DNA from: AAA044-D11 sp009705075
Lineage (GTDB): Bacteria; Actinomycetota; Actinomycetes; Nanopelagicales; Nanopelagicaceae
Assembly: GCA_965268675.1 (NCBI GenBank)
Contig: OZ254179.1
Coordinates: 1,382,913 to 1,446,912 of the forward strand
Length of the DNA stretch: 64,000 nt
Direction of reading: 5' to 3'
Below, piece after piece: positions 26,145 to 34,459 of the stretch. Under the pieces are notes generated by a model. It saw only the letters and a list, made by a program, of their open reading frames with translations. It was not told the DNA's origin and did not search any database. Made by a program: the position numbers and the translations under genes. Numbering within the stretch: position 1 is the stretch's first letter; each line of letters starts with the position of its first letter.

Positions 26145-26208
26145 CGTTCTAACTTGTCTGGAACCAGTGCCTAATTGATTTTTTCTCTGGTTCGGACATC
26201 CTCCGCCA
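26133..26208. repeat. Duplicated tRNA-Ser 3' end (attachment-site-like direct repeat)
   Basis: CATCCTCCGCCA, the last bases of the tRNA gene including CCA (26133-26144), recurs exactly at 26197-26208, and GGTTC appears before both copies. Integrases of the tyrosine family commonly leave a copied tRNA 3' end at att sites, so this may mark a past integration. Between the copies, GAACCAG (26161-26167) and CTGGTTC (26187-26193) form a seven-base inverted repeat. Confidence 0.5.
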
Positions 26209-26279
26209 TAACAAACCCACTCTCCGTAGTTCTGTGGAGACGTTTCCAGGCGAAAATTCGGATTTAGTCATCCTCGTGC

Positions 26280-26774
26280 ATGACTATAAATTCCAAACAA
26301 AATAATTGGGCCTTCCGCATTTTCTTAATAACTATTCTTGGGTTTTTTCAATTAGTTCCAAACAACGCAAGTGCGGCAACGCCACGACCAAAGGAACTCA
26401 AAGCGCCATGTCGTCTTGAAGTGGCTGATGCGCACATCTCCAAAAATACGCTGAAGAAAGATGGGAAACTTGCGGTTAAAGTTGTTTTCAAGTCAATTTG
26501 TAATCTTGATCAAGAAAACTTAGAAATCAAAGTTCAGATAATAAAGAGTGGATTTTTAGCCGCCCATTCCGTTACCCCAATTATCACTAGGAGATATTCA
26601 TTTGTAAAAGCGAACCATTGGGTTCTAATTAAAGATATTTATGTTTATTGCAAGACTACTAAAAGTACGGTTTTCTATGGAACTGCGGAGGCACAAGCAT
26701 ATGTAAAGGGAACTAGGGTTTTCGCTCTTAGGGCACAGTCCAAAAATTCCACACCCATAGATTGTGGTACTTAA
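26280..26774 (+). CDS. Unrecognised secreted protein
   Basis: 164 residues of no family I recognise. A signal peptide covers about residues 1-33 (hydrophobic FRIFLITILGFFQLV then NNASAATP). The mature part is Lys-rich and beta-rich in appearance, with four Cys (in APCRLEV, SICNLDQ, YVYCKTT and PIDCGT) that could form two disulfides outside the cell, perhaps in an Ig-like sandwich. It lies just past the duplicated tRNA-Ser end and 14 bases before a second orphan gene. Accessory origin is likely; function cannot be assigned. Confidence 0.65.
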   Translation: MTINSKQNNWAFRIFLITILGFFQLVPNNASAATPRPKELKAPCRLEVADAHISKNTLKKDGKLAVKVVFKSICNLDQENLEIKVQIIKSGFLAAHSVTPIITRRYSFVKANHWVLIKDIYVYCKTTKSTVFYGTAEAQAYVKGTRVFALRAQSKNSTPIDCGT

Positions 26775-26788
26775 GATAAAGTTCACTT

Positions 26789-27172
26789 ATGAAAAAGGGA
26801 ACTGCGACGAGTTATTATGAGTGCGTTCCTGAAAAGATTTCGTTACCGACAAGAATAAATCTTCTAAGAAAAATAGATTATTGGAAAATCGTGCCGCTTT
26901 TAAAATTAATGAATAGCAGGCGTTATAAGCGAGAGGCTGCATTATTAATTGAAAGTGGTTTAATTCAGACTTTAAGAAATGGTATTCCTGTTAGATATGT
27001 TATTAGCAAAAAGGTAGCAAGTTTTGACATCTCCCCCGATCAAGGAAAGAGCTACTTAAATTACTTGCGGGGAAATTTAGAATTTAGTTTCGAAGAGAAC
27101 CTAGTTAATATCGTTAATTCCATCGCGACGATTGAAGCAAGAATTAAAACTAAGGCCTACAAAATTTATTAA
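26789..27172 (+). CDS. Unrecognised AT-rich protein of the tRNA-Ser islet
   Basis: 127 residues, Lys/Ile-rich, no signal peptide or membrane segment. The middle part (NSRRYKREAALLIESGLIQTL is its core, with RNGIPVRYVIS after it) has the look of a winged-helix element, but I cannot name a family. It is more AT-rich than the flanking core genes. It follows the secreted orphan by 14 bases, probably on the same transcript, and its stop overlaps the convergent aldehyde dehydrogenase end by four bases. Confidence 0.6.
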   Translation: MKKGTATSYYECVPEKISLPTRINLLRKIDYWKIVPLLKLMNSRRYKREAALLIESGLIQTLRNGIPVRYVISKKVASFDISPDQGKSYLNYLRGNLEFSFEENLVNIVNSIATIEARIKTKAYKIY

Positions 27173-28593
27173 ATCTCTACGCCTATGTATTTAGTTTCAA
27201 GAAATTCATAGATTCCAGCGAAACCACCTTCGCGGCCAAGCCCACTCTGTTTTACGCCGCCGAAAGGTGCGGCTGGATCAGAGATAACGCCACGATTTAT
27301 TGCAACCATTCCAGATTCAATTGCTTCTGCTGTTTTAATTGCACGCTTTAAATCGCTGGAATACACGTAACTAATAAGTCCATATTCTGTCGCGTTAGCT
27401 AATTCAATAGCTTCAGCATCGCCCTCGAAAGTAACAATTGGAGCAACCGGACCGAAGACTTCGTTGTTAAGGATTGGATTATCTTTTGTAACGGTTACAA
27501 CGGTTGCTGGGTAGAAAGCGCCAGCACCATCTGGGGTAGAACCGCCAAGCAACAACTTTCCGCCCGCTTTAACTGCTGCACTGACTAGGTCAGCAATTTT
27601 GTTTCGTTCTTTGATTGAAACACTTGCACCAAGTTGGGCGCCATCTTCTAAACCAGGAGCGAGTTTTAGGGCGCCCATGGCTTTTGCAAACTTTGTTGTG
27701 AATTCTTCAGCAACGCTCTTTGCAACAATAAAACGATTTGCTGCTGTGCAAGCGGCGCCGCCATTTCGCATCTTGGCAATCATCGCGCCAGCAACTGCGT
27801 CATCAATATTTGCATCATCTAGAACTACGAATGGCGCATTTCCGCCAAGTTCCATTGATGTGCGTAGAACACAATCTGCAGATTCTTTGAGAAGTGTGCG
27901 GCCGACTTCGGTCGAGCCAGTAAATGAAAGATTACGAACTCTTGGATCGTGCAACATCTTTGAAATCATCGGCCCCGTTTTTGACGGCAGAACAAAATTG
28001 ACTACGCCCTTTGGTAAACCAGCACGTTCTAAGATTTCAACAATTGCGAGCGCTGTCAGTGGCGTCTCACTTGCTGGCTTCAAAATTACTGTGCAACCTG
28101 CGGCGAGCGCGGGACCAATTTTGCGAGTTGCCATTGCGGCTGGAAAATTCCAAGGTGTAATTAGAAGTGAGACACCAATAGGTTGGTGAGTGACCAAAAT
28201 TCTCTTATCGCCGGATGGGGCATGACGATAATCGCCGGGTGTGCGAACTGCTTCTTCGGCAAACCAACGGAAAAATTCTGCGGCGTAAGTGATCTCGCCC
28301 TTAGCGTCGGAGAAAACTTTTCCGTTCTCCATCGAGACTATTTTTGCAAGGTGGTCTGCTTCCGAAATCATCAATTCGTATGCTTTACGCAAGATCTCAC
28401 TGCGGACCCGAGGTGCGGTTTTTGACCAGGAGGTAAATGCCTTGTGGGCTGCGGCTACCGCGGCATCGCATTGTGCGTCGCCAGCTGTTTGAACTTCAGC
28501 AATCACATTTCCGGTGCTGGGGTCGGTTACGGGCAGAGTGCCATCGCCTTTTACCCAAGCGCCATCGATATAAAGGTCGGTTTTTAATTGCAT
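27169..28593 (-). CDS. NAD(P)-dependent succinate-semialdehyde dehydrogenase family protein
   Basis: 474-residue aldehyde dehydrogenase. General-base Glu248 lies in MELGGNAPF and catalytic Cys282 in RNGGAACTAANRF; ITPWNFPAAM and FTGSTEVGR are the cofactor motifs. Overall it resembles GabD-type succinate-semialdehyde dehydrogenases, which feed succinate to the citric acid cycle, although substrate cannot be fixed from sequence alone. Monocistronic; divergent from the permease gene across 75-81 bases. Confidence 0.88.
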   Translation of the reverse strand: MQLKTDLYIDGAWVKGDGTLPVTDPSTGNVIAEVQTAGDAQCDAAVAAAHKAFTSWSKTAPRVRSEILRKAYELMISEADHLAKIVSMENGKVFSDAKGEITYAAEFFRWFAEEAVRTPGDYRHAPSGDKRILVTHQPIGVSLLITPWNFPAAMATRKIGPALAAGCTVILKPASETPLTALAIVEILERAGLPKGVVNFVLPSKTGPMISKMLHDPRVRNLSFTGSTEVGRTLLKESADCVLRTSMELGGNAPFVVLDDANIDDAVAGAMIAKMRNGGAACTAANRFIVAKSVAEEFTTKFAKAMGALKLAPGLEDGAQLGASVSIKERNKIADLVSAAVKAGGKLLLGGSTPDGAGAFYPATVVTVTKDNPILNNEVFGPVAPIVTFEGDAEAIELANATEYGLISYVYSSDLKRAIKTAEAIESGMVAINRGVISDPAAPFGGVKQSGLGREGGFAGIYEFLETKYIGVEI

Positions 28594-28674
28594 GCGGCAA
28601 GCATACGCCTCGATTGCGAAGTAAAATTAACTCCAGTGAAGTGCAGAATTCCCCTATAAATAGGAAGAGTGGCC

Positions 28675-31011
28675 GTGCCAAAGTCTTGGACCGATGACGC
28701 CCCGGAACCAATGGTTCTCCAGGAGCATGCTCATCTAGCTGACCCAATTTCTTATCGCATTAAGCGAAAGCTCTTAGGTAATCCGCTTAACCGCCATACC
28801 CTTAGCCATCAAAGATTAAAGAAGAGATACGCGCTTGGAATTCTCTCCTCTGATTGTATTTCTTCATCTGCTTATGGAAGTGAGCAGATACTTCTTGCTT
28901 TAGTGCCAGCATTTGGTTTAGCAGCTTTTTCAATGTTAATGCCAATGACCGCAATAGTTTTAGCAATTCTCTTAATTGTCACTCTGTCATATCGAAATGT
29001 TATTTCGGTTTACACAAAAGTTGGCGGGGCTTACATCGTCTCACGGGATAACTTCGGACCAGTCGTAGCTCAAGTTGCAGCTGTTGCGCTGATGTTGGAT
29101 TACATCGTAACTCTTGCAATTCAATCCGCTGCTGGAGTCGCAGCAATCGTTTCGACATTTCCTGAAGTTGCGCCGTACAAGATCCATGCAACCCTGGCAA
29201 TAATTGTTTTATTGAGTTACGGCAATCTGCGTGGCGTTAAAGAAGCCGGAAAAGCTTTTGCGCTCCCAACATATTTGTTCGTGGGCTCCATGGCAGTTGT
29301 TTTCATAATTGGAATTTATCGCCAATTTTCTGGAACCTTGCCGCTCCTTGATGTGAATCAAGAGGGTGCTGTTCCAATTGGTGAATCACAGGGGTTGCTT
29401 ACATTTGCTGCAATATTTATCTTGCTTCGTGCATTTGCAAATGGTGGATCATCTTTAACTGGGTTGGAAGCTATTTCAGATGGCGTTTCTTTATTTAAAA
29501 CTCCAGAGCAAGTCAATGCCCGTAAAACTTTGGTAATAATGAGCACAATCTTGGGCTCTCTGGTTCTGGGCGTTTCATGGTTCGCGCATAAAATTCATGC
29601 GATTCCATATGAAAGTGAAACTCCGACAGTTATTTCCCAAATTGCAAAGACAATTTTGGGTGATGGAACGTTCGGGAATCTCTTCTTCATTCTCGTTCAG
29701 GCCGCCACGATGCTTATTCTCTTTGCCGGTGCTAACACCACATACAGCGCATTTCCTTTACTAGTTAACTTCGTCGCAACCGATGGATACTTACCAAACT
29801 GGTTAACCAAACGAGGACACCGCTTGAATTTCTCAAACGGAATTTTACTGCTATCTGCTTCAGCGATTATTTTGGTATTGGTAACAGGGGCTTCTGTAGA
29901 ACATTTAGTTGCTTTCTATGCGCTCGGAGTTTTCACGGCATTCACACTGTCTGGCTTAGGAATGGCTAAACACAACTACGTAAACCGTGGAAATTGGTGG
30001 CGCGGGAAATTTGTAATCAATTTCTTATCCGGTGGAATTTCTCTAATCGTGGTAATTATCTTTGCCATCGTAAAATTTAGTGAGGGTGCCTGGGTAATTA
30101 TTTTGATTACGCCGATTTTAGTTCTTGCCTTTCTGAGATTACGAAAACAATATTCAAAGGAGCAGAATGTTCTAGCCGTTACTTCTCACGGTTCAAGAGC
30201 AACTTCGATATCTCGACATGACGTTACAGTTCTTGTTGATAATTTTGATCTGGCAACTATTGGTGCAATTAGATATGCAAGATCTTTGAATCCAAGAAAT
30301 TTAAGCGCTGTTCATTTTGTTATTGATGATAAACGTGCCGAAACAATTAGTGCGGGTTGGGCCAGCAACGCGGCCGTGAGTGATGTTCCTCTTGTTTTGA
30401 TTGACTGCCCTGATCGCAGACTTCCAAATGCTGCAGTTGATTATGCAATCCGAGCAACTGCAAGTGCGGACGTTGAGTTAACCCTGCTACTTCCACGGCG
30501 CTCATATTCTCGTTTCATTGGTCGGGTTCTGCATGATCAAACCGCTGAAGCAATTGCTTCGCCGATTTCGCAATTAGAGCGAGTTGTCGCAACCATTATT
30601 CCTTTTGATGTTGAGAAAATATTGGATGCTAGATCTCGTGGAGTTTCAGCACCTGTAGAAGCTGCGAACCTTACAGAGCCAAAGAAAATTGCACCTCTTA
30701 AAGCGAAGTCGAAAGAATCTGTGCCAGTGGGCCACTACAACGAAAATATTTTGCCAATTGCAGATGCAACCTGGCGCCGACGTGCTCATGTTCGTGGGAG
30801 TGTGACAGCAATAAGAACGGCTCCGTCTGGCGGTGCTCCTAGAGTTGATGTTGAAGTGTGGGATTCAACTGGCGGAATAACTTTACAATTCTTGGGTCGG
30901 CGTGAGATTGCAGGCCTTGATGTTGGATCAACAATCTGTGCTGAAGGAATGGTTGGAGAAACTGAAGGATCTCTTACAATTCTAAATCCGTCTTATGAGA
31001 TTGTTATTTAA
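28675..31011 (+). CDS. KimA-like APC/KUP-superfamily permease fused to an OB-fold domain
   Basis: 778 residues. Residues ~45-490 hold about 12 membrane helices; ALGILSSDCISSSAYGSEQIL and YTKVGGAYIVSRDNFGP match the APC permeases related to the potassium importer KimA. Residues ~510-640 form a soluble USP-like domain starting VTVLVDNFDLATIGA. After a Lys-rich linker the last ~80 residues (RRAHVRGSVTAIRTAPSGG to LNPSYEIVI) form an OB-fold-like domain. In other actinobacteria I recall that OB protein as a separate gene near this permease and TrkA. Second GTG (28675) preferred because AGGAAG is correctly spaced; the first is 28669. Confidence 0.85.
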   Translation: MPKSWTDDAPEPMVLQEHAHLADPISYRIKRKLLGNPLNRHTLSHQRLKKRYALGILSSDCISSSAYGSEQILLALVPAFGLAAFSMLMPMTAIVLAILLIVTLSYRNVISVYTKVGGAYIVSRDNFGPVVAQVAAVALMLDYIVTLAIQSAAGVAAIVSTFPEVAPYKIHATLAIIVLLSYGNLRGVKEAGKAFALPTYLFVGSMAVVFIIGIYRQFSGTLPLLDVNQEGAVPIGESQGLLTFAAIFILLRAFANGGSSLTGLEAISDGVSLFKTPEQVNARKTLVIMSTILGSLVLGVSWFAHKIHAIPYESETPTVISQIAKTILGDGTFGNLFFILVQAATMLILFAGANTTYSAFPLLVNFVATDGYLPNWLTKRGHRLNFSNGILLLSASAIILVLVTGASVEHLVAFYALGVFTAFTLSGLGMAKHNYVNRGNWWRGKFVINFLSGGISLIVVIIFAIVKFSEGAWVIILITPILVLAFLRLRKQYSKEQNVLAVTSHGSRATSISRHDVTVLVDNFDLATIGAIRYARSLNPRNLSAVHFVIDDKRAETISAGWASNAAVSDVPLVLIDCPDRRLPNAAVDYAIRATASADVELTLLLPRRSYSRFIGRVLHDQTAEAIASPISQLERVVATIIPFDVEKILDARSRGVSAPVEAANLTEPKKIAPLKAKSKESVPVGHYNENILPIADATWRRRAHVRGSVTAIRTAPSGGAPRVDVEVWDSTGGITLQFLGRREIAGLDVGSTICAEGMVGETEGSLTILNPSYEIVI

Positions 31012-31665
31012 TTACTTCTTTGTAAATAGCATACGAGCAACAAATAGCCCAACTGGTAATCCGATTAGTTGTGCAACCATGTATATCCATGCCGAGTGCA
31101 GAGTAATCCCAGCGAAGGAATCGCTCCAGATCCGGGCAAATGTAACTGCTGGATTAGCAAACACAAATGATGAGGTTGCATAGAAAGCGGTCGTTATCCA
31201 GGCGGGGATAATGTATGGAGCAAGGTTTGTTCGTTCTTGATCAATCAGTAATTGGATAATCATTATCAAACCTGCGGTTGCGAATATTTCACTTATAAAT
31301 AGATTTGTCCCCGTGCGTTCATGCTGAGATTGAAATATCGCTGGCTTATCAAATAAAACATTCGCAAATACAGTGCCAATAAAACCACCGGCAAACTGAA
31401 CAACTATGTAGGAGCCTGCATCTTTTGCATTAATCCGCTTTTTATAGAGCTCGCCCAAGGTAACAACAGGGTTGAAATGAGCACCGCTTATCGGGCCAAA
31501 TAACGTGATAATTAGCGAGAGCATTGCGACGATTGAAATCGCATTAATCGTTAATTGAAGCCCAATATCTTCGGTCAAATTCGTCGCCATAATCCCGGAG
31601 CCAATCACTGCTGTGAGTAGCAGGGCCGTGCCTAGGAATTCAGCGAAATATTTCTGCAGTTTCAT
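31012..31665 (-). CDS. MIP-family channel (aquaporin/glycerol facilitator type)
   Basis: 217 residues, six membrane helices and two half-helix loops. The second loop has the canonical NPA (171-173, ANPAVTFAR with the selectivity Arg), while the first has NPV (65-67, HFNPVVT). Such altered first motifs occur in some bacterial MIP channels for metalloids or small solutes, so water transport should not be assumed. The stop is directly at the end of the convergent permease gene. Confidence 0.87.
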   Translation of the reverse strand: MKLQKYFAEFLGTALLLTAVIGSGIMATNLTEDIGLQLTINAISIVAMLSLIITLFGPISGAHFNPVVTLGELYKKRINAKDAGSYIVVQFAGGFIGTVFANVLFDKPAIFQSQHERTGTNLFISEIFATAGLIMIIQLLIDQERTNLAPYIIPAWITTAFYATSSFVFANPAVTFARIWSDSFAGITLHSAWIYMVAQLIGLPVGLFVARMLFTKK

Positions 31666-31734
31666 GGATGTTAATTTAGTGGGAAGATATGGTTCTACAG
31701 GTATTTAGCCACGTTAAATCGAAGGGATGCGCGG

Positions 31735-32478
31735 ATGTCACTTACATTTAAAACATTTGCTATCTCCGATTTGGGTTTACACCGTGAAGGAAATGAAGAT
31801 TCTGGACTAGTGTCCCCTAAATTGATTGCGGTCGCCGATGGAATGGGCGGACATGCTGGTGGCGAAGTTGCCTCAAGAATTGCTGTAACCACTTTAGTAG
31901 CTGCCAAATCTATCCCTGACTTTTTACTATCAATCACAAATGAAATTGATGGCGCAATACTAAGCAATTCAAAATCTGATCCTGAACTTGAAGGTATGGG
32001 GACAACGCTTACCGTGCTTCACATAAATGGTGACACGGCTGAACTATTACATGTTGGGGATTCTCGTTGCTATGCATTTTCTGGTGGAAAATTAAATCAA
32101 TTAAGTATTGATCACACAGTTATGCAAGAACTTATTGACCAAGGACGAATAACGCCGGAAGAAGCGCTTAGTCATCCGCAACGCTCACTTCTTACGCAGG
32201 CGCTAATGGGAAGTTCTGAAATTAAACCTGTTCTACAACTTTATCCACTAAAACTAGGCGATCAATTTCTATTGTGTAGTGATGGGTTAACTTCTGTTTT
32301 ATCAGATTTGGAAATAGTAAAAATCATCAAGAAATACTCAGGGCAAGAACTTGTCGAGAACTTAGTTGCTGAAACAAAAGAAAAGGGAGCCCCAGATAAC
32401 GTGACTGTCATTTGGGCGGAAATCGTTGAAGCGCACGCTGACGGTGGAGTGCAATTACTTGGGGCTGCAAATGGTTAA
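31735..32478 (+). CDS. PP2C-type Ser/Thr protein phosphatase (PstP-like)
   Basis: 247-residue PPM phosphatase that would remove phosphates placed by the adjacent kinase. Metal ligands are visible in GNEDSGL (Asp22) and VADGMGGHAGGE (Asp35-Gly36), with LLCSDGLTSVL and APDNVTVI near the end. It stops after the catalytic domain: the membrane helix and outer domain of mycobacterial PstP are missing, so the enzyme should be cytoplasmic. The stop overlaps the kinase start by eight bases. Confidence 0.93.
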   Translation: MSLTFKTFAISDLGLHREGNEDSGLVSPKLIAVADGMGGHAGGEVASRIAVTTLVAAKSIPDFLLSITNEIDGAILSNSKSDPELEGMGTTLTVLHINGDTAELLHVGDSRCYAFSGGKLNQLSIDHTVMQELIDQGRITPEEALSHPQRSLLTQALMGSSEIKPVLQLYPLKLGDQFLLCSDGLTSVLSDLEIVKIIKKYSGQELVENLVAETKEKGAPDNVTVIWAEIVEAHADGGVQLLGAANG

Positions 32479-34015
32479 AGTGTTTGGGAATAGATATCAA
32501 ATCGGTCAGATGATAGGCACGGGTGGTATGGCCGATGTCTATATCGGTGAAGATCAAAGACTTTCGAGAAAAGTTGCAGTTAAAGTCTTGCGAAGTGATC
32601 TCGCCCGCGATCCATCCTTTGTTGCGAGATTTCGTAAAGAGGCGCTTGCTGCCGCTGGATTAAATCATCCAGGAATTGTTGCGGTATACGACTCGGGCGA
32701 AGAAGGTTCTAATTCATACATTGTTATGGAGTTGGTAAATGGTCACACCCTTCGTGATGAGTTACTAGAACCGCAAGCTTTCAGTGTTGAACGTTCGCTT
32801 GAAATAATTGAAGGTGTTTTAGATGCTCTTTCTTACTCTCACATGAATGGCATCATTCATAGAGATATTAAGCCTGGAAACATCATGTTGACTGATTCCG
32901 GTGATGTAAAAGTGATGGATTTTGGAATTGCTCGTGCTATGGACGACATTGGTGCAACGATGACAAGCACTTGGAACGTTGTTGGAACCGCGCAGTATTT
33001 GTCGCCAGAACAAGCTACGGGCGAAGCTTCTGATTTACGGAGTGATATTTACTCAGTTGGTTGTTTACTTTATGAATTAGTAACCGGTCGACCTCCCTTT
33101 ACTGGTGACACACCCGTGGCTATTGCATATCAGCATGTATCAGCTGACTTCCCGCTCCCAAGTTCAATAAACCCTGATCTCGATGCGAACATCGACAAAA
33201 TTATTACTGTCGCTCTAGCAAAGATCCCTTCTGATCGTTATCAAAGCGCAGAAATGATGTTGGCCGATATTCGCCGGGCCATGAAGGGCCAGAACGTAAC
33301 AACTAAAATTCGCCGAATTGTTCCACGCCGCAATTTTCTTGTAATGGGTGGCGCTGCTGCAGTATTTTTACTATTAGTTGGGGTTGCAATAAATTCATTT
33401 AGTACAAGTTCCCCTCCGCCATCGCTACAGATTCCTAATGTTGTTGGTTTAACTCAAAGCGCTGCCGAGGATTTATTAAGTAGTTATACAATAAATATTC
33501 AACGCGCTCCTGATTCTAGAATTCCTAAGGATCGCGTTGCCTCTCAACTTCCGCTTGCTGCTACTCGTGCACCAAAAGGAAGCAGTATTACTCTCACAAT
33601 TTCTGATGGGCCTGGTGATACAACAGTTCCAACTACGATTGTCGGATTGAGTTTGGAAGAGGCGCGAAATGAACTATCAGCAGCTGGTTTGCTTGTAACG
33701 CAAATAATTCCAGTTGATTCGAATTCACGAACTGGTGTCGTTCTTAAGATAACTCCGGATGCTGGTTCAATTATTAAGGCTGGTGGTGGCGTTATTCTAG
33801 AAATTGCTAGCGGGAACGTAAAGGTTCCTGCATTAATCGATCTAACAGGAATTGAAGCCCAAACCATCTTGACCCAGGCAGGTTTCTTAGTAAAAGAGTT
33901 AGGTGCCTTCGATGAGACCAAACCACTTGGAGTTGTGCTGGCACAAGCCCCTGCTGCAGAAACGACTCAGGTAATTGGATCAGATGTGACAATTACGGTA
34001 AATAAGAAGCCGTAG
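32471..34015 (+). CDS. pknB: PknB-like Ser/Thr protein kinase with three PASTA domains
   Basis: 514 residues. Kinase domain ~9-270: GTGGMADVY loop, catalytic Lys38 (VAVKVL), HRDIKPGNIML, DFG in VMDFGIAR, and an activation loop with MTSTWNVVGTAQYLSPEQA. One membrane helix at ~293-313 is followed by three outer PASTA repeats (IPNVVGLTQSAAEDLL; VPTTIVGLSLEEARNEL; VPALIDLTGIEAQTIL), which sense muropeptides or lipid II; M. tuberculosis PknB has four. ATG at 32471 is preferred since the kinase fold begins right after it and it overlaps the phosphatase stop. A longer frame from 32426 exists. Confidence 0.93.
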   Translation: MVKVFGNRYQIGQMIGTGGMADVYIGEDQRLSRKVAVKVLRSDLARDPSFVARFRKEALAAAGLNHPGIVAVYDSGEEGSNSYIVMELVNGHTLRDELLEPQAFSVERSLEIIEGVLDALSYSHMNGIIHRDIKPGNIMLTDSGDVKVMDFGIARAMDDIGATMTSTWNVVGTAQYLSPEQATGEASDLRSDIYSVGCLLYELVTGRPPFTGDTPVAIAYQHVSADFPLPSSINPDLDANIDKIITVALAKIPSDRYQSAEMMLADIRRAMKGQNVTTKIRRIVPRRNFLVMGGAAAVFLLLVGVAINSFSTSSPPPSLQIPNVVGLTQSAAEDLLSSYTINIQRAPDSRIPKDRVASQLPLAATRAPKGSSITLTISDGPGDTTVPTTIVGLSLEEARNELSAAGLLVTQIIPVDSNSRTGVVLKITPDAGSIIKAGGGVILEIASGNVKVPALIDLTGIEAQTILTQAGFLVKELGAFDETKPLGVVLAQAPAAETTQVIGSDVTITVNKKP

Positions 34016-34069
34016 GTGTCAGCCATTATTGGGGCCAATCCCCATCTCTTTGTGGTGTAATCTCTGCCC

Positions 34070-34327
34070 ATGCCTAAGTCACCGATACGCAAGAAAGAGA
34101 AGGCCTATATCCCTGAGGTTGTTGCCCACGCGGCACCAGTTCCGGAGGAGAGCCCAAAGTGGTTGGCTCCAGCAATGGTTTCGGCCTTTATTCTCGGCCT
34201 AATCTGGATCGTAATTTTTTATGTAAGCGCAACTGCATATCCAATCCCTGACATTGGGGCATGGAATATGGTCGTTGGCTTTGGATTCATCGGAGTTGGT
34301 TTCACGCTCGCCACCCGTTGGCGCTAA
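34070..34327 (+). CDS. crgA: Cell division protein CrgA
   Basis: 85-residue actinobacterial divisome protein with two membrane helices (about 33-52 and 63-80) after a basic, Pro-rich cytoplasmic N-terminus. PKWLAPAMVSAFILGLIWIV-type first helix and WNMVVGFGFIGVGFTLATRWR-like second helix match CrgA. In mycobacteria CrgA recruits PBPs and interacts with FtsZ and FtsQ. Its place after pknB fits the crgA-pknB neighbourhood of other actinobacteria. Confidence 0.92.
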   Translation: MPKSPIRKKEKAYIPEVVAHAAPVPEESPKWLAPAMVSAFILGLIWIVIFYVSATAYPIPDIGAWNMVVGFGFIGVGFTLATRWR

Positions 34328-34364
34328 CTTCTCTTTATTTACCTATCTAATTACACGGCTGTAA

Positions 34365-34396
34365 TTCTCCACATCGTGGATAAAGGTTGTGGATAA
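34365..34396. promoter_or_regulatory. DnaA-box cluster upstream of the response regulator
   Basis: Within 32 bases: TTCTCCACA (34365-34373, one mismatch to TTATCCACA), CGTGGATAA (34375-34383, one mismatch on the other strand) and TGTGGATAA (34388-34396, perfect). It lies 64 bases before the regulator ATG in the 132-base gap after crgA. May make this two-component operon DnaA-controlled (inference). Confidence 0.5.
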
Positions 34397-34459
34397 CTCT
34401 TGGCGTAGATTATGCTCATTCTCAGGAAACCCCCAGTTTGTTAGTGAACTCTGCTTCCT

